Notes: generated from the letters alone by a model not told the origin. Counted from the stretch's first letter, positions 27,017 to 36,289 are shown. The stretch is 61,003 nt of DNA from Rhizobium album (GCF_003122325.1 NZ_QFBC01000024.1:1-61003), one strand, 5' to 3'. A program made the numbers and translations.

Positions 27017-27829
27017 TCAAATGCAGGCGGCGATCGCGCCGGTCAGCGCCTCGCGCAGGTCCGGGTCGTCAGTGATCGGCACGACAATGGCGACCTGGCA
27101 AGCCGCCTCGATGGCGATGCCGGCGGCGATCAGCAAGCCGGAATTGATGAGCATGCGGGTTGAAGCTCCCTCCTCCAGCCCCTGTCCCTTGAGGTTGCGC
27201 GAGCGCTCCGCAATGCGCACCAGCGTCTCTGCCGTGCGCGGGTCGATGTTCGCCTCCCGGGCGACGATCTGTGCCTCGATTGCAGGCGCAGGATAGCCGA
27301 AGGCGATCGCACCGAAGCGCTGCTTGGTCGATTCCTTCAGATCCTTGAGGACGCTCTGATAGCCTGGGTTGTAGGAAATGACGACGTGAAAATCCGGATG
27401 CGCCCGCACCACCTCGTTCTTCTTCTCAAGCGGGAGGATGCGACGATCGTCCGTCAGGGAATGGATGACGACGGTCGTGTCCTGCCGCGCTTCCACGATC
27501 TCGTCGAGATAGCAGATTGCCCCTTCGCGTACCGCAAGCGTCAGCGGCCCGTCGTGCCAGACCGTGCCGTTCGTATCGAGCAGATAACGCCCCACAAGAT
27601 CAGAAGCAGTCATGTCTTCGTGGCAAGAGACGGTGATCAGCGGCTTGCCCAGCCGCCAGGCCATGTGCTCGACGAAGCGCGTCTTGCCGCAGCCAGTCGG
27701 CCCTTTCAGCATGACGGGCATGCGGCTCTTGTGAGCGGCTTCGAACAGCGTGATCTCGCTTTCGACAGGCCGATAGAATGGTTCGCTGGAAATGCGATAG
27801 GCATCCAGATTCGTCACGATAGACCTCAT
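27017..27829 (-). CDS. MoxR-type AAA+ ATPase (CbbQ/NirQ/NorQ/GpvN family)
   Basis: This 270-aa protein has Walker A KGPTGCGKT (about residues 43-51), Walker B ICYLDEI with HSLTDDRR following, and sensor-1 HVVISYNPGY. DLKESTKQRFGAIAFGYP matches the CbbQ/NirQ/NorQ group. It lacks DNA-binding domains, so it is a protein remodeller rather than a regulator. The pairing with the CbbO-like VWA protein is the canonical MoxR-VWA arrangement. In the Pseudomonas ami operon an ATPase gene (amiB) also accompanies the amidase, which supports an accessory role in amide metabolism. Confidence 0.92.
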   Translation of the reverse strand: MRSIVTNLDAYRISSEPFYRPVESEITLFEAAHKSRMPVMLKGPTGCGKTRFVEHMAWRLGKPLITVSCHEDMTASDLVGRYLLDTNGTVWHDGPLTLAVREGAICYLDEIVEARQDTTVVIHSLTDDRRILPLEKKNEVVRAHPDFHVVISYNPGYQSVLKDLKESTKQRFGAIAFGYPAPAIEAQIVAREANIDPRTAETLVRIAERSRNLKGQGLEEGASTRMLINSGLLIAAGIAIEAACQVAIVVPITDDPDLREALTGAIAACI

Positions 27830-27874
27830 GGAGTTGGCGCCGCGATGCTCCCGGCCATCGCGGCGCTGGGGAAT

Positions 27875-28894
27875 TCAGGACGCCAGCAGTTCCTTCAGCT
27901 TGTCGTCCAGGAACTTGACATCGACCGGATTGGTCCCCGGCCCCCCGGCAAAATGTCCCCAGATGGAAGGAATCGGCACATAGGTCGCGTTCGGCATGTG
28001 CGCGACCTCGTTCTGGCTGTCCTCCGGCGGAAAATAGAGGTCGGTTCCGCCCGGCATGACATAGGCCTTGGCCTTGATCGCACCGAGCGCTGCCTTGTAG
28101 TCGCCGTTGTAAAGCTCGTTTGCGGAGATATCGCCGTTCTGCCAGGTCCAGAGCATCGCCAGCAGGTTGTTCGGGTCCTTTGGCAGAAAGAAGCCTTCCC
28201 AGAAGGAGACGAGAAAATCCTCGAGCGAGGCGTAGCCAAGTGTCTTCAGGTCAAGCTCCTCTCGGTAGAAAGATTGCGAAAAACCCCAGCCGGCATAGAC
28301 GCGGGCAGCCGCACGCAAGCCCTTGTGCGGCTTTTCACTGTACCAGCCGTCCTGAAAGGCCCCATCTGCCGTCAGCGCCGCCTTCACGCCTTCGAGGAAA
28401 ACGAAATTGTGACGCGCGCATTTCGCCGAACCGCAGAAGGGCGCAAGAAGGTCCATCATATCAGGGTACATCGCACCCCAATGGAATGTCTGGAGGCCAC
28501 CCATGGACCAGCCCGTCACCATGCGCAGATGCGAAATCCCGAAATGCTCGGTCACCAGCCGGTGCTGGGCGCGGACATTGTCATAGGCCGTCACCTTCGG
28601 GAAACGGGCAGCATTGTACGGCTCCGGCGTATTGCTCGGCGAGGAGGACAGACCATTGCCGAACATGTTTGGAATGATGATGCAATATTTGTCGGGGTCG
28701 AGCGCCATGCCGCGACCAACCAGCCATTCGTTGTCATAGTGCTGGCCTGAATACCAGGTCGGGTAGAGGATGGCATTGTCCCTGGTGGCGTTGAGGGTGC
28801 CGAAAAGCTTGTAGGCGAGCTTGGCATCGCGCAGGATCGCACCATTCTGCAGGGCGAAATCGCCGAGGTCGAAGATTTCGTAGTCGAGCGTCAT
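27875..28894 (-). CDS. MetX-like alpha/beta hydrolase (homoserine O-acetyltransferase family)
   Basis: I place the start at 28894 (MTLDYEIFDLGDFALQ...), because the longer frame upstream is antisense of the permease gene. The 339-aa product has the nucleophile elbow GWSMGGLQ (Ser about residue 128), the acid region GGTDLYFPPED and the His in IWGHFAGG, plus NMFGNGLSSSPSN near residue 75. This is the MetX-type fold, but amide-operon members act on unknown substrates; acyltransfer or hydrolysis of an amide-derived ester is possible. Its conserved presence between amide import genes and the MoxR pair argues for a role in amide use rather than methionine synthesis. Confidence 0.85.
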   Translation of the reverse strand: MTLDYEIFDLGDFALQNGAILRDAKLAYKLFGTLNATRDNAILYPTWYSGQHYDNEWLVGRGMALDPDKYCIIIPNMFGNGLSSSPSNTPEPYNAARFPKVTAYDNVRAQHRLVTEHFGISHLRMVTGWSMGGLQTFHWGAMYPDMMDLLAPFCGSAKCARHNFVFLEGVKAALTADGAFQDGWYSEKPHKGLRAAARVYAGWGFSQSFYREELDLKTLGYASLEDFLVSFWEGFFLPKDPNNLLAMLWTWQNGDISANELYNGDYKAALGAIKAKAYVMPGGTDLYFPPEDSQNEVAHMPNATYVPIPSIWGHFAGGPGTNPVDVKFLDDKLKELLAS

Positions 28895-28952
28895 TCTCTG
28901 TTTCCTTGATTGAAAATGGATGTTCGGGGCGCGCCGAAGCGCGCCTCCGGTT

Positions 28953-30284
28953 TCAGACCGATGCGCCTGCAGCAGCGCGCCGATTCCTGAGCGAGGAGAG
29001 CGCAAGGTGGGCGATGCCGGCGACAATGCCGGCGCTGATGGCCGTCGAGAGTTGCGGGACATAGAACTCGACGAGGAAACCGACCGCCGAGCCAAGCGCC
29101 CAGGAAAGGAAGGGCATCGAGCGCCATTCCTTCTCGGCTGCATCCCCACGCCTGACGAGGTAAGCCTCGACCAGCAGGATCATGCCGATGGGCGGGACCA
29201 CGATGCCAAGCAGCGAAAGCCACTGGATGAAGAAGGCCCAGACATTGCCCGCAGCAATCACGATGCCGAGGATGCCGAGCACAACGGCGAGCAGCCGCAT
29301 CTTGGAGCCGAGGATGCGTGACCAGCCCGTTGCAGCGTTGTAGAGGCAATGCGAGCAGACCGAGCCGAGATTGATGTAGAGGAACAGGAAAGCGAGCGCG
29401 CTCAGCCAACCGATCTGCAACTTGTTCATGTAGCCGAACATGTTGTCCGCTCCGAAGGGGTTGGCGTCGGGTACGGCGAGCGCCGCCGTCAGGATCCCGC
29501 CGACCAGCATGGCGACGAGGTTGGAGGCGGGAAAGGCCGAGAATGTCGCAATGAGGGAATGGCTGCCGGTCTTTGCCCAGCGATTGAAGTCGGCCGTAAC
29601 GGTGCCCGCATCGATGAAAAGCGCGATGACGACCGTCAGCCCGACCCCCATGGACATGGTGGCGACGCCGTTGTTGCCGGCATAGTTCCAGATTGCGTCG
29701 AAGGTCGTGGTCGAGGCCGAATGCATCACCACGAAGAGGCCCAGCACGAAGAACAGCGGCACCGAGACGAGGCCGATCAGATGCAGGCCACGCACGCCGA
29801 TGAAAGTGATGCAGATATAGAGCAGGCCTGCCACGATGGTCATGGCGACGTAGTTCATATCGTAAGTGCTGGCGATGAGTGCGCCGGTAATGCCGGTCTG
29901 CACCGCGAACCAGCCGAGCAGAAGCGTGGAAAGCAGGCCGGAGGCGAGCGCATAACCCTTCGTGCCGAAGACCCCGGAGGCGATCAGCGCGAAGTTTCTG
30001 CCGCTCCTCGTCGCAGACAGGCCGAGCGCGCCGACATAGGCGAACATGATCAGGTTCCCGAGAACCATCGCAACGAAAGCGCGGGAAAAGCCCATGCCGA
30101 GCACAAGGATCGACCCAGTCATCGAGCCGGTGATGATCGCCGGAAACCCGGCCCAGACCGTCACCATGGAAAACAGGCTGTGCCGGGCCGAAAGCGGCAC
30201 CGGCGAATGTTCATATTCCTCGCCGAGCACATGGTCGGCATCGAGCGGCGACAGATCGCCGGGTCCTGTAGAGTGTGTAGACAT
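28953..30284 (-). CDS. NCS1-family permease (cytosine/purine/allantoin-type transporter)
   Basis: Start at 30284 (MSTHSTGPGDL...); the frame upstream of this is an intercistronic region. The 443-aa product has about twelve transmembrane helices. It carries the NCS1 N-terminal pattern EYEHSPVPLSARHSLFSM and WAGFPAIITGS, then FNRWAKTGSHS and VVPPIGMILLVEAYLV. NCS1 proteins import cytosine, purines, hydantoins or allantoin with H+ or Na+. In an amide operon it may bring in formamide-, urea- or allantoin-like compounds, giving a second uptake route beside the ABC importer. Confidence 0.9.
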   Translation of the reverse strand: MSTHSTGPGDLSPLDADHVLGEEYEHSPVPLSARHSLFSMVTVWAGFPAIITGSMTGSILVLGMGFSRAFVAMVLGNLIMFAYVGALGLSATRSGRNFALIASGVFGTKGYALASGLLSTLLLGWFAVQTGITGALIASTYDMNYVAMTIVAGLLYICITFIGVRGLHLIGLVSVPLFFVLGLFVVMHSASTTTFDAIWNYAGNNGVATMSMGVGLTVVIALFIDAGTVTADFNRWAKTGSHSLIATFSAFPASNLVAMLVGGILTAALAVPDANPFGADNMFGYMNKLQIGWLSALAFLFLYINLGSVCSHCLYNAATGWSRILGSKMRLLAVVLGILGIVIAAGNVWAFFIQWLSLLGIVVPPIGMILLVEAYLVRRGDAAEKEWRSMPFLSWALGSAVGFLVEFYVPQLSTAISAGIVAGIAHLALSSLRNRRAAAGASV

Positions 30285-30314
30285 GTTTTTCCCCTCATGT
30301 CTGTTTGTTGAAGA

Positions 30315-30344
30315 GGGCCACCCGGCTTCGAGACCGGATGGCCC
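30315..30344 (-). other. Intercistronic hairpin between amiE and the NCS1 permease gene
   Basis: On the minus strand GGGCCATCCGG and CCGGGTGGCCC pair over 11 bp (one G-T wobble) around an eight-base loop, eight bases after the amiE stop. It is followed by CTCTTCAAC, not a T-run, so it is unlikely to be a full terminator. It may protect the amiE mRNA end and lower permease expression relative to amidase. Confidence 0.55.
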
Positions 30345-30352
30345 GATTGGCA

Positions 30353-31387
30353 TCAGCGGTGGGTGGTGGCGTGCGGAATGCCGTCGATCGGGCATTCGTC
30401 CGTGCCGACCGTGCCGCGGGTCATGGCCTCGACCATCTCGCGCGTCCCGTCCGGATCGTTCACCCACTTGGAGTAGAAGTTGTACGGGCAGGCCGCGACG
30501 CCGCGGTCGCCATCACCGGAATTGATCGTGCCGGTGTAGCCACGGTGCAGAAGCTTGAAGAGGTGGTTCTGCGATTGGCCGTTGCGGCGGGCGTCGCGGA
30601 TGGCCGAGACCGAGAGCTGGGCATACTGGATGCCGTTTTCCTCTGTGCCACATTCGCCGAGCGTGCGCCCGTCGAAGCCGACGATCGCCGAATGGCCGAA
30701 GTAGGAGTAGACACCATCGAAGCCGGCGGCATTGGCAACCGCCACATAGACGTTGTTCGCCCAGGCCATCGACTTGGAGATCTGCACCTGCTGCTCCTTG
30801 GCCGGATACATGTAGCCCTGGCAGCGGATGATGAGTTCGGCGCCGCGCATGGCGCAATCGCGCCAGATTTCCGGATAATTGCCGTCGTCGCAGATGATGA
30901 GGCTGATCTTCAGGCCCTTCGGTCCCTCGGAGACATAGGTGCAGTCGCCGGGATACCAGCCTTCGATCGGCACCCAGGGCATGATCTTGCGGTATTTCTG
31001 GACGATCTCGCCCTTGTTGTTCATGAGGATGAGCGTGTTGTAGGGCGCCTTGTGCGGGTGCTCCTCGTGACGCTCGCCCGTCAGCGAGAACACGCCCCAG
31101 ACATTGGCCTTGCGGCAGGCCTCGGCGAAGATTGCCGTCTCTTCGCCCGGAATCTGCGAGGCGGTCTCGTACATCTCCTTGGAATCGTACATGATCCCGT
31201 GGGTCGAATATTCAGGGAAGATGACCAGATCCATGCCCGGCAGGCCGATCTTCATGCCCTCCACCATGGCGGCGATCTTGCGGGCATTTTCCAGCACTTC
31301 GGTTTTGGTGTGCAGCCGCGGCATCTTGTAGTTCACGACAGCAACGCCGACGGTATCTTTGCTGCTGCTGATGTCACCATGGTACAT
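30353..31387 (-). CDS. amiE: Aliphatic amidase AmiE
   Basis: This enzyme hydrolyses short aliphatic amides (acetamide, propionamide and similar) to carboxylate and ammonia in the cytoplasm. The 344-aa protein begins [20 protein letters not shown], almost identical to characterised AmiE. The catalytic triad is at the known positions: Glu59 in FPEYS, Lys134 in KYRKIMPW, Cys166 in [10 protein letters not shown]. The length matches AmiE rather than FmdA-type formamidases. It sits 11 bases downstream of urtE in the amiC-amiR-led transcription unit, linking sensing, import and hydrolysis. Confidence 0.96.
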   Translation of the reverse strand: MYHGDISSSKDTVGVAVVNYKMPRLHTKTEVLENARKIAAMVEGMKIGLPGMDLVIFPEYSTHGIMYDSKEMYETASQIPGEETAIFAEACRKANVWGVFSLTGERHEEHPHKAPYNTLILMNNKGEIVQKYRKIMPWVPIEGWYPGDCTYVSEGPKGLKISLIICDDGNYPEIWRDCAMRGAELIIRCQGYMYPAKEQQVQISKSMAWANNVYVAVANAAGFDGVYSYFGHSAIVGFDGRTLGECGTEENGIQYAQLSVSAIRDARRNGQSQNHLFKLLHRGYTGTINSGDGDRGVAACPYNFYSKWVNDPDGTREMVEAMTRGTVGTDECPIDGIPHATTHR

Positions 31388-31398
31388 TTCAAGTCTCC

Positions 31399-32094
31399 TT
31401 AGACGACGAGATGGCTTTGGATGAGGTCATCGCTGAGCGCGCCGATGTCGTCTGACAGGGCCACGCTTCCGCGATTGAGGATCGCGAAACGGTGCGAGGC
31501 CCGCCGCGCGAATTTGATGTTCTGTTCAACGAGGATCACTGCGAGGCCGTGCTTGCGGTTGAGGTCGATCAGCACGTCCTCGATCTGCTCGACGATGTTG
31601 GGCTGGATGCCCTCGGTCGGCTCATCGAGGAGCAGGATCTTCGGTTCGGACAGGAGGGCGCGCGCAATGGCGAGCTGCTGCTGCTGGCCGCCGGAAAGAT
31701 TGCCGCCGCGCCGGCCAAGAAACTCCTTGAGGATCGGGAACAGCTCGAAGATATGGTCGGGGATGGTGCGCGCCGGCTTTTCCGCCGCGAAGGTACCGAG
31801 CAGCAGGTTTTCGCGCACGGTGAAATTTGGCAGGATTCCGCGCCCCTGCGGCACATAGCCAAGCCCGGCGCGCGCCCTCGCATGCGTGGGCAGAGAATTG
31901 ATCTCCGCACCGTCGAGCCGGATCGAGCCGGTGCAGCGGGACATCAGGCCGAGGATGGTGCGCAGCAGTGTCGTCTTGCCGACCCCGTTTCGGCCAAGCA
32001 CCGTCAGGAACTCTCCCTCCCGCACCGAGAGCGAGACGGACTGCAGGGCGCGACTGCGGCCATAGAAGCCGTCGACGTCGGAAAGCTCAAGCAT
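31399..32094 (-). CDS. urtE: Urea/amide ABC transporter ATP-binding protein (UrtE-like)
   Basis: Start at 32094 ([14 protein letters not shown]...), overlapping the urtD end by eight bases. The 231-aa protein has Walker [10 protein letters not shown], signature [15 protein letters not shown], Walker [17 protein letters not shown] and [17 protein letters not shown] is the LivF/UrtE hallmark. With UrtD it forms the ATPase dimer of a branched-chain-type importer. The assignment to amide or urea rather than amino acids rests on the UrtA-like binding protein and the amidase next door. Confidence 0.92.
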   Translation of the reverse strand: MLELSDVDGFYGRSRALQSVSLSVREGEFLTVLGRNGVGKTTLLRTILGLMSRCTGSIRLDGAEINSLPTHARARAGLGYVPQGRGILPNFTVRENLLLGTFAAEKPARTIPDHIFELFPILKEFLGRRGGNLSGGQQQQLAIARALLSEPKILLLDEPTEGIQPNIVEQIEDVLIDLNRKHGLAVILVEQNIKFARRASHRFAILNRGSVALSDDIGALSDDLIQSHLVV

Positions 32095-32851
32095 GGCCGA
32101 TGCCTCCCGAACCGAGATAGGCCTCGCGGACCTTTGCATCCTCCGAAATCTCGTCGGCGGTACCCTGCGCCAGCAGTTTGCCCTGGTGCATGACCGAAAT
32201 CGTCTCGGCGATGTCGCGCACGAAGCCCATGTCATGCTCGACGACGATCAGGGTGTGCTTGCCGCGCAACCGGTTGAAGAGCTCGGCGGTCATGTTTGTC
32301 TCGTGCGCCGTCATGCCGGCCGTCGGCTCGTCCATGAGGATGAGGGCGGGGTCCTGGGCGAGGATCAGCGCGATTTCCAGCCATTGCGTCTGGCCGTGAG
32401 AAAGCTGCGCCGCCTGGGTTTCCAGCTGATCTTCCAGTCCGACGAGAACGGCGAGGCGTTCCAGTCGTTCGGTGTCTGCGCCCCCGGAGAAGCGGAACAG
32501 GTTGCGCCAGACGCCCGGATCGCGCGAGCAGCCGATCTCTAGGTTTTCCCGGACGGTCAGCTCGCGGAAGACGCTCGGCACCTGGAATTTGCGGCCGATA
32601 CCGGCGCGCGCGATGCCGAACTCCTTTAGGGTATGTATCGGTGCACCCCGGAAGGCGATTTCACCGGCAGTGATGCGGGACTTGCCGCAGATGAGGTCGA
32701 GCGTCGTGGACTTGCCGGCACCGTTCGGCCCGATCAGGCAGCGCAGTTCGCCCGATGCCACCTCGAAATCGAGCCGGTCGACCGCGATGAAGCCTGAAAA
32801 GGCGACGGTCACCTGCTTGAGGGCAAGCAGCTGTTCGCGTGCGGCCGTCAT
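32087..32851 (-). CDS. urtD: Urea/amide ABC transporter ATP-binding protein (UrtD-like)
   Basis: This 254-aa protein has Walker A GPNGAGKST (about residues 40-48), the UrtD/LivG-type Q-loop IGRKFQVPSVFRELTV, signature LSHGQTQWLEIALIL and Walker B LILMDEPTAGMTAHE, with VEHDMGFV. LSHGQxQWLEI is characteristic of UrtD. Its start overlaps the urtC stop (ATGA at 32848-32851). Subunit of the ABC importer feeding AmiE. Confidence 0.93.
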   Translation of the reverse strand: MTAAREQLLALKQVTVAFSGFIAVDRLDFEVASGELRCLIGPNGAGKSTTLDLICGKSRITAGEIAFRGAPIHTLKEFGIARAGIGRKFQVPSVFRELTVRENLEIGCSRDPGVWRNLFRFSGGADTERLERLAVLVGLEDQLETQAAQLSHGQTQWLEIALILAQDPALILMDEPTAGMTAHETNMTAELFNRLRGKHTLIVVEHDMGFVRDIAETISVMHQGKLLAQGTADEISEDAKVREAYLGSGGIGHA

Positions 32852-33975
32852 AGCGCACCTCCGAGATGGGGCTGGGATTTGGATGGTTGTTCGGTGGCAT
32901 GGCGGGCGCCGCCCGTGCGTTCCGTCTTAGGGAAACGGCGCGCAAGGGCTTCGAAGGCGCCCGCCAACCCCTTCGGCATGAACAGCACGATGAGGACAAA
33001 GAGGCCGCCCATGACGAGAGTCCAGGTTTCGAGGAAAGCCTCCGATTCCGACAAGGCCCCCTGCACGCCGGTCACGAACACCGCGCCCAGCATGGCGCCG
33101 ATGAGGCTCTGCCGGCCGCCGACTGCAACCCAGATCACGATGGAGAGGCTGAGTGGCACGCCGAGGAAGGTCGGCGAGGCGAACTCCATGACGATCGTGT
33201 AGAGCATGCCCGCAAGGCCGGCGATGGCGGCCGACAGCGCGAAGACGAAGGTCTTGTAGAGCGCGACGTCGTAGCCGAAGAAGCGCACCCGCTCCTCCTG
33301 ATCACGCACCGCCTGAAGAATGAGACCGGTCTTGCTGCGCGATACGGCAAGCGCGAGGAACAGCGTGACGGTGAGGCAGGTTGCGATGAGATAGTAGGTC
33401 GAGGCGGAATAGGCATCGAAGGTCAGGCCGAAAACATCGAACTGCGCGAGGTCGGTGATGCCGTTGAATCCACCGGTATAGCTTTGCTGGTCGATGATGA
33501 TGAGGTTGACCACCACCATGGCGGCGAGCGTGATGATCGCCGCATAAACACCGGCAATGCGGCCGCCAAACATGAACCAGCCAAGCAGCGCGGCCAAGAG
33601 CGCGGGAACCAGGATACCGGCAAGCAGCGCGACAGGCATGGAATGGAACGGCACCCAGATCCACGGCAGCTCCGTCACATTGTTCCAGACCATGAAGTCG
33701 GGAAGGCCGTCGCTGCCGGTGTGGATCGGCACGGTCTTGAGCTTCAGGAACATGGCCATGCAGTAGGAGCCGATGCCGAAAGTCATCGCCTGACCGAGAT
33801 TCAGGATGCCGGCGTACCCCCAGGATAGGCTGAGCGCGACCGCGAGCATGCCGAAGATCAGGTAGTGCGCATACTTGTTAAGCAGGTAGGCATCATCGAC
33901 CAAAAGGGGGACGAGCAGGATCGCCAGGCAGACGACGCCGTAGAGAAGGATTTGGCGGGAGACTTTTCCAGACAA
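32848..33975 (-). CDS. urtC: Urea/amide ABC transporter permease (UrtC-like)
   Basis: This 375-aa LivM/UrtC-type permease has about ten transmembrane segments. Family marks are LSWGYAGILNLGQAMTFGIGSY, SYTGGFNGITDLAQF, AVRDQEERVRFFGYDVALYK and WVAVGGRQSLIGAMLGAVF. NLGQ...FGIGSY and RDxExRxxFFGYD are typical of UrtC. The C-terminus is rich in polar residues. It lies 27 bases after urtB. Confidence 0.93.
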   Translation of the reverse strand: MSGKVSRQILLYGVVCLAILLVPLLVDDAYLLNKYAHYLIFGMLAVALSLSWGYAGILNLGQAMTFGIGSYCMAMFLKLKTVPIHTGSDGLPDFMVWNNVTELPWIWVPFHSMPVALLAGILVPALLAALLGWFMFGGRIAGVYAAIITLAAMVVVNLIIIDQQSYTGGFNGITDLAQFDVFGLTFDAYSASTYYLIATCLTVTLFLALAVSRSKTGLILQAVRDQEERVRFFGYDVALYKTFVFALSAAIAGLAGMLYTIVMEFASPTFLGVPLSLSIVIWVAVGGRQSLIGAMLGAVFVTGVQGALSESEAFLETWTLVMGGLFVLIVLFMPKGLAGAFEALARRFPKTERTGGARHATEQPSKSQPHLGGAL

Positions 33976-34002
33976 GGCAGAACCTCTCGTTGGAACGGAC
34001 GG

Positions 34003-34872
34003 TCAGGCGCGGACACGCAGGGCAAACAGACCCTGCGGCCGGAACCGGATGATGATGACGATGGCGATGAGGACGAGCGCCTTGGCGATCGTGTCGTTGC
34101 TGTAGTAGGCGAGAAGCCCGGAGGCCTCGCCGAGCACGGCGGAACTCGCAAGAGTGCCGACAAGGCTTTGCACGCCGCCGAGCACGACGACCATGAAGGC
34201 ATCGACGACATAGGTCGTTCCCATTTCCGGCGACACGCTCTTCAAGGGCGAGATCAGCGCGCCGGCAAGCCCCGCAATGCCGGCTCCATAAGCAAAGGTC
34301 AGCCTGTAGGCACGGGCGGAATTGATGCCGAAGCTCGAGGCGATGGCGCGGTTCTGGGTGATGGCGCGAAGCTTGAGGCCGAAGGACGTGTACCGGTAGA
34401 TGCACCAGGTCAGCACGAAGAGGCCGAGGGCCACGCCGAGCACGAAAAGCCGATAGGTGGAGTCCGTCGCGCCGAGGATCCTGACACTGCCGGAAAGCGA
34501 CGGCGGCATCTGGACGTAGCGCAGCTCACCGCCGGCAGTCAGGCGGACGATCTGCTGCGTCATCACGCCAAGCCCCCAGGTCGCCAGGATCGTGTCGAGC
34601 GGCCTATCGTAGAGATGACGGATCACCGCGACCTCGATCAGCCAGCCGAGCGCGGCGATTGCCGCGAATACCACGGCGAGACTCGTGATCAGGCTCCAGC
34701 CGAACTCGGTCTGCAACAGCCAGGCGCAATAGGCGCCAAGCATCACGAACTCGCCATGGGCGAGGTTGATGACACCGGTTACCCCATAGATGATCGCGAG
34801 CCCGAGAGCCACGAGAAGCAGGATCGACGACAGGCTGAGGCCTGTCAGAATTTGCGAAACGACGAAGTCCAT
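34003..34872 (-). CDS. urtB: Urea/amide ABC transporter permease (UrtB-like)
   Basis: Start at 34872 (MDFVVSQILTGLSLSS...). The longer frame upstream runs through the urtA-urtB intercistronic hairpin and into urtA antisense, so it is not real. The 289-aa LivH/UrtB-type permease shows IIYGVTGVINLAHGEFVMLGAY, TWGLGVMTQQIVRL, RAITQNRAIASSFGI and VVVLGGVQSLVGTL. About eight to nine membrane helices. UrtB and UrtC form the channel. Confidence 0.93.
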   Translation of the reverse strand: MDFVVSQILTGLSLSSILLLVALGLAIIYGVTGVINLAHGEFVMLGAYCAWLLQTEFGWSLITSLAVVFAAIAALGWLIEVAVIRHLYDRPLDTILATWGLGVMTQQIVRLTAGGELRYVQMPPSLSGSVRILGATDSTYRLFVLGVALGLFVLTWCIYRYTSFGLKLRAITQNRAIASSFGINSARAYRLTFAYGAGIAGLAGALISPLKSVSPEMGTTYVVDAFMVVVLGGVQSLVGTLASSAVLGEASGLLAYYSNDTIAKALVLIAIVIIIRFRPQGLFALRVRA

Positions 34873-34895
34873 CGGCACCTTCTCCGCAGGTTGGA

Positions 34896-34924
34896 CCGGT
34901 GACCGTCCGGAAGACGGCCACCGG
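34896..34924 (-). other. Intercistronic hairpin between urtA and urtB
   Basis: On the minus strand CCGGTGGCCGTC and GACGGTCACCGG pair in two blocks (CCGGTG/CACCGG, CCGTC/GACGG) around a short loop, 14 bases after the urtA stop. There is no T-run. Such hairpins after binding-protein genes commonly stabilise the upstream mRNA, giving more binding protein than permease. Confidence 0.6.
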
Positions 34925-34937
34925 CTGCTTGGGGGGA

Positions 34938-36185
34938 TCAGACCTGCTTGAGGCCCTCGGCGGTGCACTTCTGGTTGGGATAGGCGCTGTACGGATTGGG
35001 CTCGAGCCAGTCGGCCGATTGCGTCAGGATCTCGAACTGCCCGTCCGCCTTGCATTGCCCGATCTTCGGGCGCAGCCAGCAATGTAGGTTCTCCGGCTCG
35101 ACCTTCACGAGGCCCTGCGGCGCCTTGTATTCCTCGCTCTTCACAGCCTCGCGGATGGTAAGCGGGCCAATGTCGCCCGCCGCGAGCTTGGCGACCGCCT
35201 GCTTGAACAGGTGGACCTGGAAGTAGGCGGCTTCCGACACAAAATGCGTGACCTTGTCGCCGCCCCAGCGGGAACGATACGCCTCGACGAAGCGCTGGTT
35301 CTCGGGGGAATCGAAGACCATGAAGTAAGGCGCCGACGTGAAGTGGCCCGCAGCGGCATCACCACCCATGGCCGCGACTTCGTTCTCCGATGTGGTGAGG
35401 CTGGCCATCGGCATGGTCGCAGGGTCGAGACCGGCTGCACGATACTGCCGATGCAGCGCCACCACGGAATCGCCGACCACCGTCGAGAAGATGACGTTGG
35501 GCTTCTCCGAGCGGAACTTGTTGATGACGGAAGAGAATTCCGAATGGCCGAGCGGCACATATTCCTCGGCGATCACCTCCACGCCAAGCCCCTCAAGCAG
35601 CTTTTTGCAGTAGTTGTTCTCTTCCTTCGGATAGATGTAGTTCGAGCCGATCAGATACCAGCGCTTGCCGAACTTCTCGACGAGCCAAGGGATGAAATCA
35701 TCCTGCTGCTGGTTGGGTACGGCGCCGGTATAAATGACGTTCTTGGAGCACTCGCGCCCCTCGTAGAGCGTCGGATACCAGAACAGGTTTTCCTGTTTCT
35801 CGAAGACCGGCAGCACCGCCTTGCGGCTTGCCGACGTATAGGCGCCGAAGACAGAAACACAGCGGTCGCTGAGCACCAGCTTGCGGGCCTTTTCGGCGAA
35901 GGTCGCCGGATCTGATGCCGGGTCTTCCACAACAGGCGTGATCTTCAGCCCGTTGATGCCGCCATTGGCGTTGATTTCCTCGATCGCCATCAGCGTCGCC
36001 TTGTTGAGCGACTCCTCGATGATCGCCGTCGTGCCTGTCAGGGAGAAAAGCACGCCGACCTTGATCTCACCGTCCTGCGCAAAGGCCAGCGAGGAGTTCT
36101 TCGACCAGATGTGGGGGAAGCCGACCAGCGATGCCGTACCCGCAGCTGCCCCGATTTTCAAAAATTCGCGCCTGTTCTTGTTCAC
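34938..36185 (-). CDS. urtA: Urea/amide ABC transporter substrate-binding protein (UrtA-like), Tat signal
   Basis: This 415-aa protein begins NKNRREFLKIGAAAGTASLVG, a twin-arginine signal (RREFLK), with export across the inner membrane after folding. The mature part has VGVLFSLTGTTAIIEESL, NANGGINGLKITPVVED and FGAYTSASRKAVLPVFEKQ, and ends LTQSADWLEPNPYSAYPNQK. This is the UrtA/FmdD/AmiC-like branch of Leu/Ile/Val-type binding proteins, specific for urea or short amides. It is paralogous to the cytoplasmic AmiC encoded at 37172-38323. Its gene lies directly behind two leader terminators, so expression probably needs AmiR antitermination. Confidence 0.93.
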   Translation of the reverse strand: MNKNRREFLKIGAAAGTASLVGFPHIWSKNSSLAFAQDGEIKVGVLFSLTGTTAIIEESLNKATLMAIEEINANGGINGLKITPVVEDPASDPATFAEKARKLVLSDRCVSVFGAYTSASRKAVLPVFEKQENLFWYPTLYEGRECSKNVIYTGAVPNQQQDDFIPWLVEKFGKRWYLIGSNYIYPKEENNYCKKLLEGLGVEVIAEEYVPLGHSEFSSVINKFRSEKPNVIFSTVVGDSVVALHRQYRAAGLDPATMPMASLTTSENEVAAMGGDAAAGHFTSAPYFMVFDSPENQRFVEAYRSRWGGDKVTHFVSEAAYFQVHLFKQAVAKLAAGDIGPLTIREAVKSEEYKAPQGLVKVEPENLHCWLRPKIGQCKADGQFEILTQSADWLEPNPYSAYPNQKCTAEGLKQV

Positions 36186-36199
36186 CCTCTGTCTCCATC

Positions 36200-36252
36200 A
36201 AAAAACAAAGGCCCCGAAGCGCTCCGCCGGAATGGCAGATCGTTTCGGGGCC
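36200..36252 (-). terminator. Leader terminator directly upstream of urtA
   Basis: On the minus strand GGCCCCGAAACG (36252-36241) pairs with CGCTTCGGGGCC (36221-36210, one mismatch), followed by TTTGTTTTTT. This is a textbook Rho-independent terminator only 15 bases before the urtA start, so it must be suppressed for the operon to be expressed. A GC hairpin with GAGGAC in its loop (36274-36289) precedes it. Confidence 0.85.
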
Positions 36253-36273
36253 TCTTCGCCTCTGGATTTGTTT

Positions 36274-36289
36274 GCGGCGTCCTCGCCGC
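36274..36289 (-). promoter_or_regulatory. Hairpin upstream of the urtA leader terminator (weak ANTAR-target candidate)
   Basis: On the minus strand GCGGC-GAGGAC-GCCGC forms a 5-bp stem with a six-base loop that could close by one more G-C pair. The loop has G at position 4 but G, not A, at position 1. It sits about 20 bases before the terminator stem, the same arrangement as the better sites at 36434-36451 and 38530-38547. Confidence 0.35.

Noticed and set aside
24964..27075. 703-aa open frame on the plus strand
   Set aside because: It is the antisense shadow of the VWA-domain gene, rich in Arg/His/Ala with no domain or ribosome site; the minus-strand frame has clear CbbO motifs.
28895..29149. 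N-terminal extension of the MetX-like frame
   Set aside because: It overlaps the NCS1 permease coding region in another frame; the ATG at 28894 begins the conserved protein.
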